Shown: in pieces, positions 43,545 to 51,980 of the stretch | How positions within the stretch are numbered: the stretch's first letter is position 1 | Layout: each line of letters starts with the position of its first letter | NCBI RefSeq assembly: GCF_001905545.1 | Contig: NZ_LIPD01000028.1 | Coordinates: 1-61,982, forward strand | Direction of reading: 5' to 3' | Origin: Streptomyces sp. CB02056 | Lineage (GTDB): Bacteria > Actinomycetota > Actinomycetes > Streptomycetales > Streptomycetaceae | DNA length: 61,982 nucleotides | The notes under the pieces: model-generated | Database searches by the model: none | Seen by the model: only the letters and a program-made list of their open reading frames with translations | Told to the model about the DNA's origin: nothing | Position numbers and translations under genes: made by a program

Positions 43545-46500
43545 TCAGCAGCCCGAGGAGAGCCGGTCGGCGGCCCGCCGGACCGCCCGGCCCGACGGGG
43601 TCGACGGATCCGGACCCTCGGCCCGGGGCAGCAGCCCCGCCACCTCCGCCGCCTCCGGCAGCCCCAGCCGGACGAAGATCCGGTGCGCCTCCCGCAGCCG
43701 CCCGTACGCCTCGGCCTCCCGCCCGAGGTCGGCCAGCGTCCGGCCCAGCACCAGCAGCGCGTGGCCCTGGTCCCGCTCGGCACCCAGCTCCTCGCACAGC
43801 TCCAGCGCCTGCCCGGCGTGCTCCAGCGCCTCCTCCGTCCGGCCGAGCGAGCGCAGACTGTCCGCCATCCGGTAGCGGGCATGCCCGGCCCGGGCCCGCA
43901 GACCGGACGCCGAGGCCACCGCCAGGCACTCGCCGAACCAGGTGACCGCCTCCTCGTGCCGCCCCAGCCCGTGCAGCGCCAGCCCCAGCACGTACAGCGT
44001 GTACGCCCGGCCCGGATCGTCGTTCCGGGTCCGCAGCTCGGCCAGCGCCTCGTGGCAGATCGGCACCGCCTCGGCGGCCCGCCCGCTGCGCACCCGGGCC
44101 AGCGCCGCGTTCACCGTCGTCACCAGCGCCCCGGAGCGGTGGCCGAGTTCGCGGGCCAGCAGCAGCGCCTCGTCGTAGTGCCCGACGGCCTCGTCGTAGC
44201 GGCTGAGGAACTGGCAGACCAGGCCGAGGTCGTTCAGCGCCTGGCGCAGGATCACCGTGTCGCCCGCCGCGCGGGAGGCGGCCACCGCCAGCCGGGAGGC
44301 CGCCTCCGCCTCCTCCAGCCGGGTGGCGGCCAGGGCGACGTTGCCGCGCAGGAAGTGCGCCCGACCAGCTGCCCGGTGGTCGGCGCGGTGGACCGCGGCG
44401 GCGGCCAGGGCCTCCGCGGTGGTGGCCAGCTGGCGGCTGGGCGGGGCGAGGACGAACGGCGTGAGCGCGATCAGCAGGTCGATCGCGGCGCGCAGCGGGT
44501 CCGTGGTCGGTCCGTCGGCGGGGTCCGGTGCCGGGCTGTCGGAAGGCCCGCCGGTCGGGCCGTCGGTGTCGTCCGCGACGCTCCAGCCCGCTACCTGCGC
44601 GGCCAGCGCGATCGCCCCGGAACCCTCCGCCTCGGCCCAGGCCCGCGCCCCGTCCGGGCCGTCCAGCGGGACACCCGCGCTACGGGCCGGCCCGAGCGCG
44701 CCGGCCGCCGGATCCCCGGGGACGGCGTGCTGGAAGGCCGAGCAGGCGGTGGCCAGCAGGTGGTCCAGCATCCGGTCGCGGGCCGCCACGGCCGCGCCGG
44801 GATCGTCCGGACGGCGCCGGGCGAACGCGCGCAGCAGGTCGTGGAAGCGGTAGCGGCCGGGGAAGGGCGACTCCATCATCGCCACGTCCACCAGGGCCTC
44901 CAGTAGGTCCTCGGCGTCGTACTCGTCCAGGTCCAGCAGGGCGGCCGCGGCCTGCAGCCCGAGGTCCGGCCCGTCCACCGAGGCGGCCAGCCGGAACGCC
45001 CGGGCCTGGGCGGGCGTCAACTGGCGGTAGCTCAGTTCGAAGGCCGCCGCCACCTCCAGGTCGCCGATCCGCAGCTCGTCGATCCGCCGCCGCTCGACCG
45101 CCAGCCGGCGGCCCAGCGTCTGCACCGTCCAGCTCGGCCGGGCCGCCAGCCGGGCCGCCACGATCCGGACCGCGAGCGGGAGGTGGCCGCAGACGAGCAG
45201 CAGCTCCCGGGCGGCCTGCGCCTCGGCGGCCAGCCGCTCGGCGCCGATGGTGCGGCCCAGCAGTTCGAGCGCCTCCTCGGGTTCGAAGACGCCGAGGTCG
45301 GCCTGGACGGTCGCGGGCAGGCCGGACAGTCGGGTCCGGCTGGTGGTGAGCACGGCGCAGCCGACCGCACCCGGTAGCAGCGGTCTGATCTGCGCGGTGT
45401 CGTGGACGTTGTCGAGCACCAGCAGCAGCCGCCGGCCGTCCACCGCCGAGCGGAACAGCGCCGAGCGGGCGTCCAGCCCCTCCGGCACCGCGTCGGCCGG
45501 CACGCCGAGCGCCACCAGGAAGCCGCTGAGCACCGCCTCCGGATCGGCCGGGGTGGCGTCGGCGCCGCGCAGGTCGACGTAGAGCTGCCCGTCCGGGTAG
45601 GCCTCGCGCACCCGGTGGGCGACGTGCAGGGCCAGCGCGGTCTTGCCGACCCCGCCCATGCCGACCACGGTCGCGATCACCAGCGCCTGCTGGCCCGGTG
45701 CGCCGGGGTTTCTGTCGGGCGCCCCTCCGTGCGCCCCGCCGAGAGCCTTGCCCAGCCGTTCGACCAGGACCGATCGGCCGGTGAAGTCGGCCGCGTCGGG
45801 CGGCAGTTGGGCCGGTCTGGGGGTCGGTGTGCTGCTCCCGGCCGGGGCGGTGTTCCCGGCCGGTGCGGCGGCGGGAGCGTTCGGCGCCGCCGGTCCGGCG
45901 GGCGGGTCCGGCGCCTCGGCCCCGGGCGCGGCCGGCTCCGCCGGACCGGCGGCGACCGGGCCCGGGACGAGCGCGACGGGGACGAGCGCGACGGAGGGCG
46001 CCGGGGCGGCGAGCGACGGGTCCCCCTCCAGGATCCGCTGGTGCAGCAGGTCCAGCTCCGCCCCGGGCGCCACCCCCAGTTCGGCCAGGAACAGCTGACG
46101 CGCGCCCCGGAACACGGCCAGCGCGTCCGCCTGCCGCCCGGCCTGGTACAGCGCCCGCATCAGCAGCCCGTACGCCCGCTCGTGCAGCGGGTGCTCGGTG
46201 GTCAGCGAGGTCAGCTCCGGGATGCACCGGGAGTAGCGCCCCAGCGCCAGGTCCAGGGCGATCCGCTCCTCCAGCAGGGTCAGCCGCAGCTCCTGGAGCC
46301 GCTGGCGCTGCCGCTGCGCGAACGGGCCGGGGATGCCGGCCAGCGGCTCGCCCTGCCACAGCTCCAGGGCCTGGTTCAGCAGGTCGCGCGCCTGCTGCGG
46401 CTCCCCGGCGGCCGCCGTGCGCTCGGCCTGCGCCGCCAGCTCCTCCGCCTGCGCCGCGTCCACCGCGTGCTTGGGCAGCACCAGCCGGTAGCCGTCCCCG

Positions 46501-46769
46501 ACCGAGGTCAGCACGGTCGGCGCGTCCGGCGCCTCGCCGTGCAGGACCTTGCGCCACCGCCAGGCGTAGGTGCGCACCGTCGTCATCGCGGTGCCCGGCG
46601 GCTCCTCGCCCCACAGGGCGTCGATCAGGTCGGTGGCGCTCGCGCCGTGGCCGGGTCGGAGCAGCAGCACCGCCAGCATCGCCTGCTGCTGGGGGCTGCC
46701 CACCTTCAGTACGGTCGCGCCGCGCTGCGCCCGCATCAAGCCCAGCACCGAGAACCGGAAATCATCCAT
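43545..46769 (-). CDS. AfsR/SARP-type activator: wHTH-BTAD, NB-ARC, TPR
   Basis: 1074 residues. An OmpR-like winged helix (about 1-95: FSVLGLMRAQRG, WGEEPPGTA, TVRTYAWRWRKVL) is followed by a BTAD domain (about 100-245), a Pro/Ala-rich linker, and an NB-ARC ATPase with P-loop VVGMGGVGKTALAL (about 360-375). The LVLDNVHD Walker B, ARC helices and C-terminal TPR repeats (about 770-1050) complete it. The architecture is that of AfsR. Such proteins bind direct repeats near the -35 region and recruit RNA polymerase, which fits the TGCCG repeats at the three cluster promoters. ATG 46769 begins right at the winged helix; ATG 46790 and GTG 46817 are in-frame alternatives. The gene faces away from the hypothetical gene at 47028. 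Confidence 0.93.
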   Translation of the reverse strand: MDDFRFSVLGLMRAQRGATVLKVGSPQQQAMLAVLLLRPGHGASATDLIDALWGEEPPGTAMTTVRTYAWRWRKVLHGEAPDAPTVLTSVGDGYRLVLPKHAVDAAQAEELAAQAERTAAAGEPQQARDLLNQALELWQGEPLAGIPGPFAQRQRQRLQELRLTLLEERIALDLALGRYSRCIPELTSLTTEHPLHERAYGLLMRALYQAGRQADALAVFRGARQLFLAELGVAPGAELDLLHQRILEGDPSLAAPAPSVALVPVALVPGPVAAGPAEPAAPGAEAPDPPAGPAAPNAPAAAPAGNTAPAGSSTPTPRPAQLPPDAADFTGRSVLVERLGKALGGAHGGAPDRNPGAPGQQALVIATVVGMGGVGKTALALHVAHRVREAYPDGQLYVDLRGADATPADPEAVLSGFLVALGVPADAVPEGLDARSALFRSAVDGRRLLLVLDNVHDTAQIRPLLPGAVGCAVLTTSRTRLSGLPATVQADLGVFEPEEALELLGRTIGAERLAAEAQAARELLLVCGHLPLAVRIVAARLAARPSWTVQTLGRRLAVERRRIDELRIGDLEVAAAFELSYRQLTPAQARAFRLAASVDGPDLGLQAAAALLDLDEYDAEDLLEALVDVAMMESPFPGRYRFHDLLRAFARRRPDDPGAAVAARDRMLDHLLATACSAFQHAVPGDPAAGALGPARSAGVPLDGPDGARAWAEAEGSGAIALAAQVAGWSVADDTDGPTGGPSDSPAPDPADGPTTDPLRAAIDLLIALTPFVLAPPSRQLATTAEALAAAAVHRADHRAAGRAHFLRGNVALAATRLEEAEAASRLAVAASRAAGDTVILRQALNDLGLVCQFLSRYDEAVGHYDEALLLARELGHRSGALVTTVNAALARVRSGRAAEAVPICHEALAELRTRNDDPGRAYTLYVLGLALHGLGRHEEAVTWFGECLAVASASGLRARAGHARYRMADSLRSLGRTEEALEHAGQALELCEELGAERDQGHALLVLGRTLADLGREAEAYGRLREAHRIFVRLGLPEAAEVAGLLPRAEGPDPSTPSGRAVRRAADRLSSGC

Positions 46770-47027
46770 GCCTGCACCTGCCCGCTTCATGTGCTCGCCC
46801 CCGCCCGCACGTGCCACCCCCGAATTGGTGAGTCCCTATCAACCCACGGGACCTGGCGGGATGTCGAGAGATCGTCGACCCGGTGGTGATCCCGTGTTGA
46901 TCGGCCGTCGCCACAATCGGTGATGTGGCGCCCGCAGTCGGCCCGGCCCCTCACCGCCGGACCCGCCACGTCCCCGGTCGCCCGGCCGCCGACCGGCGAC
47001 CCCCACGGCTCTCGGAGGCGGACGCCC

Positions 47028-48233
47028 ATGAACACGGACCGGAACAGCGACCTGAGCACCGGCCGGAAAGCGGATCCGAACGCGGAACCGAGTACGGCGT
47101 TGAGCACGGACCTGAGCACCGACCGGGCCACGGACCGGCAGGGCGGACTGGACACCGACCTGCTCCACCGCCTGCTCGACGTCGACCCGGCCTGCGGGCC
47201 CGTCGAACTGCTCCACCGCGCCCGGGGCGAGCGCCACCTCCCGTACCTGGTGCTCGCCGCGCTCGCCCGGGAGGACGTCCGGATGGGCGCGCACGCCCGG
47301 GACGAGCTGCGGCGCGCCCGCGACCGGGTCGAGTGTTACGCCCGGATCGCCCGCGACCTCGCCGACGCCACCGGGGTCCGCCCGATCCGCGACCTGCCGC
47401 TGGCCGGCTACTACCCGCCCGACCTGCCCCGGCCGCTGGCCGAGCTCAGCCTCGTCAGCCCCACCGAGGCCTCGCTCTGGCAGGCCGTCAACCGGCTGGT
47501 CACCGACCACCCGGTGGAGTCCGTGGAGGTCACCCTGCTCGGCGAGCGCCCCCGGCACACCGCCGTCACCCTGCGCTGGCCGGCCGGGGACCCGCTGCTC
47601 GACCCGTGGTACCAGGTGCGGGTCGCGACCGCCGCGCTCCCCGGCGACCTCGCCACCGTCCCGGTCCGCCCCTACCTGGCCGCCGACGACCACGTCGAAT
47701 GCCTGATCGCCCTCGCCGAGGAGGGGCTCGGGCGCACCTTCCTCGCGGGCGACGTGATCGACGTGGCCCGGCTCGCCGGGCAGCCCTTCGAGCCCGTCGA
47801 GACCGCCGCGGTGGTCGCCGCCTACCGGCTCGCCCCGGAGGCCGCCGCCCTCCTCGACCTCGCCGCCGAGCACGTGCCGCTCGGCGCCCTACGGGACGTG
47901 CGCACCGTCCTGGAGGCCGAGGTCGCCCCCGAACTCCGCCGCCGGACCTCTGCCGGCACCCCGCCGTGCCACGGCACCTCACCGCGCCACGGCACGCTGC
48001 TGCGCCGCACCGTCATCCGGCACCAGTGGGACGAGGCGCTGCTGCTCCCGGCCGGCGACGCCACCCTGCTGCTCACCCCGGTCGCCGACTACCTGCTCGG
48101 CCCCGAGGGCACCCGGCCCACGGACCGCGAGCGCACCGCCGCCCTCGCCGCCCTCCACGCCTGGGACGCGACCCTCCCCGGCAGCCCGGACGGGGCCCCG
48201 TGCACCGGCCTGTCGGGGCCGCGCCACCGCTGA
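47028..48233 (+). CDS. Hypothetical protein, weak resemblance to NTP_transf_5-type nucleotidyltransferases
   Basis: 401 residues from ATG 47028 (GGAGGCG upstream). The first 40 residues are low-complexity with repeated Ser-Thr-Asp/Thr-Asp-Arg. The block IRDLPLAGYYPP, followed by LVSPTEASLWQAVNRL, resembles the region of family NTP_transf_5 that contains the DLDxxV metal site. Here the Asp pair is not clear, so activity is doubtful. The rest (long Ala/Leu helices, a late LLRRTVIRHQWDEALLLP) is unrecognised. It is divergent from the SARP gene with about 260 bp between, and shares no obvious operon with following genes. Confidence 0.65.
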   Translation: MNTDRNSDLSTGRKADPNAEPSTALSTDLSTDRATDRQGGLDTDLLHRLLDVDPACGPVELLHRARGERHLPYLVLAALAREDVRMGAHARDELRRARDRVECYARIARDLADATGVRPIRDLPLAGYYPPDLPRPLAELSLVSPTEASLWQAVNRLVTDHPVESVEVTLLGERPRHTAVTLRWPAGDPLLDPWYQVRVATAALPGDLATVPVRPYLAADDHVECLIALAEEGLGRTFLAGDVIDVARLAGQPFEPVETAAVVAAYRLAPEAAALLDLAAEHVPLGALRDVRTVLEAEVAPELRRRTSAGTPPCHGTSPRHGTLLRRTVIRHQWDEALLLPAGDATLLLTPVADYLLGPEGTRPTDRERTAALAALHAWDATLPGSPDGAPCTGLSGPRHR

Positions 48234-48317
48234 ACCGGCCCCGCGGGGCGTGGTCGAGGGCGGGTCGAGGGCGGGGGGACTTGCCGACCCGCCCCGGATG
48301 TCTTGTATCGTTCCTGG

Positions 48318-48461
48318 CGAATCATCCAGAGGGGTGGAGGGACCGGCCCTACGAAGCCCCGGCAACTCCCCGTTCGACCCGGCGTCCGAAGTACGCGCCG
48401 TGTTGGCGGGGGCAGTGCCAACTCCGGCCTGTCGCCACTGTGGCGCGGGAAAGATGAGGAG
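48318..48461 (+). promoter_or_regulatory. SAM-I family (S-box) riboswitch
   Basis: The conserved S-box pieces appear in order. TCATC (48322-48326) can close P1 with GATGA (48453-48457). The core runs AGAGGGGTGGAGGGACCGG, then CCCTACGAAGCCCC and GGCAACT, a variable P3, then GGGGCAGTGCCAACTCC, a P4 arm, and finally GGGAAAGATGAGGA. The 3' P1 strand overlaps GAGGAG, the ribosome site of the GTG at 48467, so SAM binding could directly mask translation. A possible promoter is TTGCCG (48281) with TTGTAT (48303). S-box elements normally control methionine or SAM genes; none lies directly downstream here. Confidence 0.82.
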
Positions 48462-48466
48462 ACACG

Positions 48467-48577
48467 GTGCTCTCTGTGCTGTCCTTCGCCCGGGCGCTTC
48501 CCGCCCCGGTCCTTTCGCGTACCCGTCTCGTGCCCGGCGCAGGCAATCGGCCGACTTCTCCGGCCTGTCCTCGCTGA
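48467..48577 (+). CDS. Short ORF directly under riboswitch control (36 aa)
   Basis: A GTG follows GATGAGGAGACACG, a strong ribosome site built into the 3' end of the riboswitch. The 36-codon ORF (starting Met-Leu-Ser-Val-Leu-Ser-Phe) is rich in Pro, Ala, Arg and Ser, has no domain, and ends 85 bp before the IclR-type gene. It may be a leader peptide or a real small protein; similarity to other proteins cannot be judged by eye. Confidence 0.4.
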   Translation: MLSVLSFARALPAPVLSRTRLVPGAGNRPTSPACPR

Positions 48578-48611
48578 CCACACCCCCCGGCTCCCCGCCA
48601 GGAGCCGCCGT

Positions 48612-48633
48612 GAGCAGCGCGGACCCGCTGCTC
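48612..48633 (+). terminator. GC-rich hairpin between leader ORF and regulator
   Basis: GAGCAGCG (48612-48619) and CGCTGCTC (48626-48633) form an 8-bp stem with a 6-nt loop, about 30 bp before the regulator start. A smaller GGCTCC/GGAGCC stem lies just upstream. It might be an attenuator or simply leader structure; there is no U-run. Confidence 0.3.
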
Positions 48634-48662
48634 CCGGGCCTTGAGACTGGAGTACCCATCCC

Positions 48663-49376
48663 ATGGAGAACACGAGCGGCGTCGGCGTGCTCGACAAGGT
48701 CACCTCGATCCTCGGCACCCTCGAGGCCGGGCCCGCCACCCTGGGCGGCCTCGTCGCCGCCACCGGCATGGCGCGGCCCACCGCCCACCGGCTGGCCGTC
48801 GCACTCGAACACCACCGCCTGGTCAGCCGGGACGTCCAGGGCCGGTTCATGCTCGGCCCCCGCCTCGGCGAGCTCTCGGCGGCCGCCGGCGAGGACCGGC
48901 TGCTGGCCGCGGCCGGCTCGGTCCTCGCCCAGCTGCGGGACGCCACCGGCGAGAGCGCCCAGCTCTACCGGCGGCAGGGCGAGGTCCGGATCTGCGTGGC
49001 CGCCGCCGAGCGGCTCACCGGGCTGCGCGACACCGTTCCGGTGGGGGTCACCCTCCCCATGAAGGTCGGCTCCGCCGCCCAGATCCTGCTCGCCTGGGAG
49101 GAGCCCGAGCGCCTCCACCGCGGCCTGCAGGGGGCCCGCTTCACCGCCACCGCGCTGAGCGGCGTGCGGCGCCGCGGCTGGGCCCAGTCGGTCGGCGAGC
49201 GCGAGGTCGGGGTCGCCTCCGTGGCCGCGCCCGTCCGCGGCCAGTCCAACCGGGTGGTGGCCGCCGTCACGGTCTCCGGGCCGATCGAACGGCTCAGCCG
49301 GCACCCCGGAGCCCAGCTCTCCCAGGCCGTCGTCGAGGCGGCCCACCGGCTCACCGAGGCCCTGCGCCAGCCCTGA
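48663..49376 (+). CDS. ndgR: IclR-family regulator, NdgR-like
   Basis: 237 residues. The N-terminal winged helix (about 8-65) contains LGGLVAATGMARPTAHRL, and the C-terminal IclR effector domain contains RGWAQSVGEREVGVASVAAPV. The overall sequence is close to what I recall for streptomycete NdgR/AreB, a regulator of leucine and other amino-acid genes, where it is normally divergent from leuCD. Those genes are not next to it here. ATG 48663 matches the usual start; CTGGAG is upstream at a long distance. The upstream leader carries the SAM riboswitch, which would be unusual control for this gene. Confidence 0.85.
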   Translation: MENTSGVGVLDKVTSILGTLEAGPATLGGLVAATGMARPTAHRLAVALEHHRLVSRDVQGRFMLGPRLGELSAAAGEDRLLAAAGSVLAQLRDATGESAQLYRRQGEVRICVAAAERLTGLRDTVPVGVTLPMKVGSAAQILLAWEEPERLHRGLQGARFTATALSGVRRRGWAQSVGEREVGVASVAAPVRGQSNRVVAAVTVSGPIERLSRHPGAQLSQAVVEAAHRLTEALRQP

Positions 49377-49426
49377 CGGGGGCTCCGAGGCTCTCGGATT
49401 TGGGGGTTCCGGGGTTCCCTGGTTAC

Positions 49427-49454
49427 GGGTTCCGAACCTCGGGTTCCGAACCTC
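49427..49454. repeat. Two perfect 14-bp tandem units after the IclR gene
   Basis: GGGTTCCGAACCTC occurs twice head to tail. Each contains the palindrome GGTTC-C-GAACC. The surrounding 49377-49573 is a low-complexity GC-rich gap between convergent genes, with several GGTTCC and GGCCCG variants, probably acting as a transcription end region. Confidence 0.5.
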
Positions 49455-49573
49455 GGAATCTGAGACTCCGGGCTCCGGGGCGCACCTCCGCGCGCCCCGG
49501 GGCCCGGTTCCGGCCCGTACCGGTCCCGGGTCCGGCTTGGCTCGGGCCCGGCTCGGGCCTGGTTCCGACCGGC

Positions 49574-50827
49574 TCAGGCCCGGTGCGGCAGGCCGGTGAG
49601 GCTGGGACGGGGGATCCGGCTGATCACCGCGCCGATCAGTGTGCCGATCGACACCCCGAAGACCGCCGAGACGGCCGCCAGCAGCGACTGCGCCCCGTTG
49701 CCGACCTCGATCTGCGCGGTGTTCAGCAGACCGAAGGAGCCCGGCACGACGATCCAGAACGCCGGGAGGTAGAGCACCTGCCAGAGCGGACCGCCCGGCA
49801 GCCAGTGCACCAGGGTGGCCGCGACCGCGGCGGCCACGGCACCGGCCAGGCCGCCGATCGCCGCGCCGTGCACCGACCCCACCGCCACCTGGGCGGTGAC
49901 GCTCACCGCGATCACCGCGACGATCCACGGGATGGCCGAGGGCGGGGTGTGGACGTTGACCACCACCCCGGCCACCGCGATCGCCAGCCCAAGCGCGATC
50001 ACCCACCAGCTCGGCTTGGCCACCTGCACGTTGGCCAGCGCGGTGGACGGCATGCCGATCGCGGTCGCGGCCGCGGCCACCCCGGCGAGGAACAGCGTCA
50101 GCTGCACGGCGCCGGAGACCAGCCGGGCGGTGCCCGCGTTGGCCGCTCCGGCGGCGATCTCGGACAGCCCGGTGACCAGCAGTCCGCCCGGCAGCAGGAT
50201 CGCCAGGGTGGCCACGATCGTCCGCAGCGGCCCGTCCAGCAGCGAGGCCCGCGCGAGCGCCAGGACCAGCAGCGCGACCAGGAAGCCGGCCGTGACGGGC
50301 AGCAGCGGCCGTAGGTGCGGCCGCCGCCGGGCGAGCACGGTCAGGCCCACCACGATCAGCGAGCCGAGCCCGGCGGCCAGCACGTTCGCCGCCACCGGCT
50401 GCAGGAAGATGCAGACCCCGACCCCGACCGGCAGCGCCCCGAAGTCCGCCACCCACGCGGGCCAGCGGGCGGGCGCCCGCCGGATCCGGTCCAGCTCGGC
50501 GCGCGCCCGCGGCCCGTCGAGTTCGCCCGCCCGCAGCCGGTGCACCAGGTCGAGGACGTCGGCCGTCTGCTCGAACCGCAGGGTGCCGCCGAGCGGCTGG
50601 AACCTGGTGGCGCCGTCCGGGTCCAGGGCCACGAACAGGCCGTTGGTCAGCGCGGCGACCTGGACCTCAGGGGCGCCCAACGCCCGCCCCAGTCCGCGGA
50701 GTTCGTCCTCGACCTCATGGACGGGCAGGCCGCCGCCCAGCAGGGCTTCGCCCAGGTCGAGCAGGAGACGGCAGAGCGGGTCGGGCGGGGCGTCGGCGTC
50801 CCGGACCGATGGAGACTTGCTAGGCAT
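49574..50827 (-). CDS. ThrE-type threonine/serine exporter family membrane protein
   Basis: 417 residues. A soluble N-terminal part (about 1-120, with LLLDLGEALLGGGLPVHEVE, typical of the family start) is followed by about ten hydrophobic segments in two sets of five. This matches the ThrE family, in which the two halves correspond to DUF1212-like and DUF3815-like domains. It likely exports small amino acids such as threonine or serine across the membrane. It is convergent with the IclR gene. No link to the NRPS cluster is shown, although amino-acid export could affect precursor levels. Confidence 0.82.
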   Translation of the reverse strand: MPSKSPSVRDADAPPDPLCRLLLDLGEALLGGGLPVHEVEDELRGLGRALGAPEVQVAALTNGLFVALDPDGATRFQPLGGTLRFEQTADVLDLVHRLRAGELDGPRARAELDRIRRAPARWPAWVADFGALPVGVGVCIFLQPVAANVLAAGLGSLIVVGLTVLARRRPHLRPLLPVTAGFLVALLVLALARASLLDGPLRTIVATLAILLPGGLLVTGLSEIAAGAANAGTARLVSGAVQLTLFLAGVAAAATAIGMPSTALANVQVAKPSWWVIALGLAIAVAGVVVNVHTPPSAIPWIVAVIAVSVTAQVAVGSVHGAAIGGLAGAVAAAVAATLVHWLPGGPLWQVLYLPAFWIVVPGSFGLLNTAQIEVGNGAQSLLAAVSAVFGVSIGTLIGAVISRIPRPSLTGLPHRA

Positions 50828-50929
50828 GGCAGGTATCGTCCCACCCTGCCCGATTCGGTCTGAATCTGCCCCGGTCTGTTCGCTTCCCGAGCACCTGCTG
50901 CTCCCGGGGTCCAGGTAGCCGCTACGCCG

Positions 50930-51910
50930 CTACGGGCGGACGGTGAGGACCAGCTTGCCCGTGACCCGGCCGGTCTCGCCCTCGGCGTGGGCCTTCGCGG
51001 CCTCCGCGAGCGGGTAGGTGGCGGAGACGTGCGGGCGCAGCTGCCCGGCTTCGACGAGGGCGGCGATCGCGGCCATGCCCGCCCGGTCGTGCTCGACCAG
51101 CAGGGCCTTCGCCGTCACGCCCAGCTCGGCGGCGCGCTCGGCCACCTCGTCGATCCCCTGGGGCAGGATCGACACCAGGACGCCGCCGGGCCGGAGGGTC
51201 TCCAGGGAGCGCAGCCGGTCGTCGCCGCCGAGCGGGTCGAGGACCACGTCGATGTCGCGGGCCTCCGCCACGAAGTCGGCCGTCCGGTAGTCGATGACCT
51301 CGTCCGCGCCCAGGCCCCGGACGAAGTCGTGCTTGGCGGCGGACGCCGTACCGATGACGTACGCGCCGCGCGCCTTGGCGATCTGCACGGCGACGTGCCC
51401 GACGCCTCCGGCCGCCGCGTGCACCAGGACCCGCTGCCCCGGCCGCAGCCCCGCCGTGTCGACGAGCGCCTGCCAGGCGGTGAGCGCCACCAGCGGGAGC
51501 GCCCCGGCCTCGACATGGCTCAGTACGGCGGGCTTGGGCACGAAGGCCCGGGCGGGGCCGGCGACGTACTCGGCGTGCGCGCCGGCGCCGTACGGGTAGG
51601 GCAGCATGCCGAACACCTCGTCGCCCGGGGCGAAGAGCGAGACGCCGACGCCGACCGCCTCGACGGTGCCGGAGACGTCCCAGCCGAGCGTGAACGGCGG
51701 CTGCCCGAGGAAGTAGCCGCGGTCGCGGTGCTTCCAGTCGGTGGGGTTGACCCCGGCGGCGTGGACGGCGACGAGGACCTGGCCGACGCCGGGCACGGGC
51801 CGCTCGACCTCGGCCTCGTGGAGGACGTCCGGGGTGCCGAGGGCGGTCTGGGTGATGGCCCGCATCGTGTTCGTGCTCGTGGAGTTCGTGCTCGTGGAGT
51901 TCGTGGTCAT
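50930..51910 (-). CDS. Zinc-free medium-chain NADP(H) quinone oxidoreductase
   Basis: 326 residues. The GroES-like half (VAVHAAGVNPTDWKHRDRGYF, GWDVSGTV) and the Rossmann half (VLVHAAAGGVGHVAVQIAKARGA, NADP motif near residue 155) are those of the QOR/zeta-crystallin branch of the medium-chain dehydrogenases. Zinc-site Cys residues are absent. It probably reduces quinones or enones with NADPH. The first 15 residues repeat Asn-Ser-Thr-Ser-Thr, so the true start may be the internal ATG that reads MRAITQ. It is divergent from the GlxA-type regulator, which is the likely controller. Confidence 0.85.
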   Translation of the reverse strand: MTTNSTSTNSTSTNTMRAITQTALGTPDVLHEAEVERPVPGVGQVLVAVHAAGVNPTDWKHRDRGYFLGQPPFTLGWDVSGTVEAVGVGVSLFAPGDEVFGMLPYPYGAGAHAEYVAGPARAFVPKPAVLSHVEAGALPLVALTAWQALVDTAGLRPGQRVLVHAAAGGVGHVAVQIAKARGAYVIGTASAAKHDFVRGLGADEVIDYRTADFVAEARDIDVVLDPLGGDDRLRSLETLRPGGVLVSILPQGIDEVAERAAELGVTAKALLVEHDRAGMAAIAALVEAGQLRPHVSATYPLAEAAKAHAEGETGRVTGKLVLTVRP

Positions 51911-51946
51911 GGATCCAGCCTGCGGCCGCGCCCCTGACCAGCGAAA

Positions 51947-51960
51947 TGGCAAGATTGCCA
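51947..51960. promoter_or_regulatory. Palindrome in the divergent promoter region
   Basis: TGGCAA-GA-TTGCCA is a perfect 6-bp inverted repeat in the 70-bp gap between the oxidoreductase and the GlxA-type regulator. Its position between divergent starts fits an operator bound by that regulator. Confidence 0.45.
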
Positions 51961-51980
51961 AAGACCGATAGAATCGTGCC

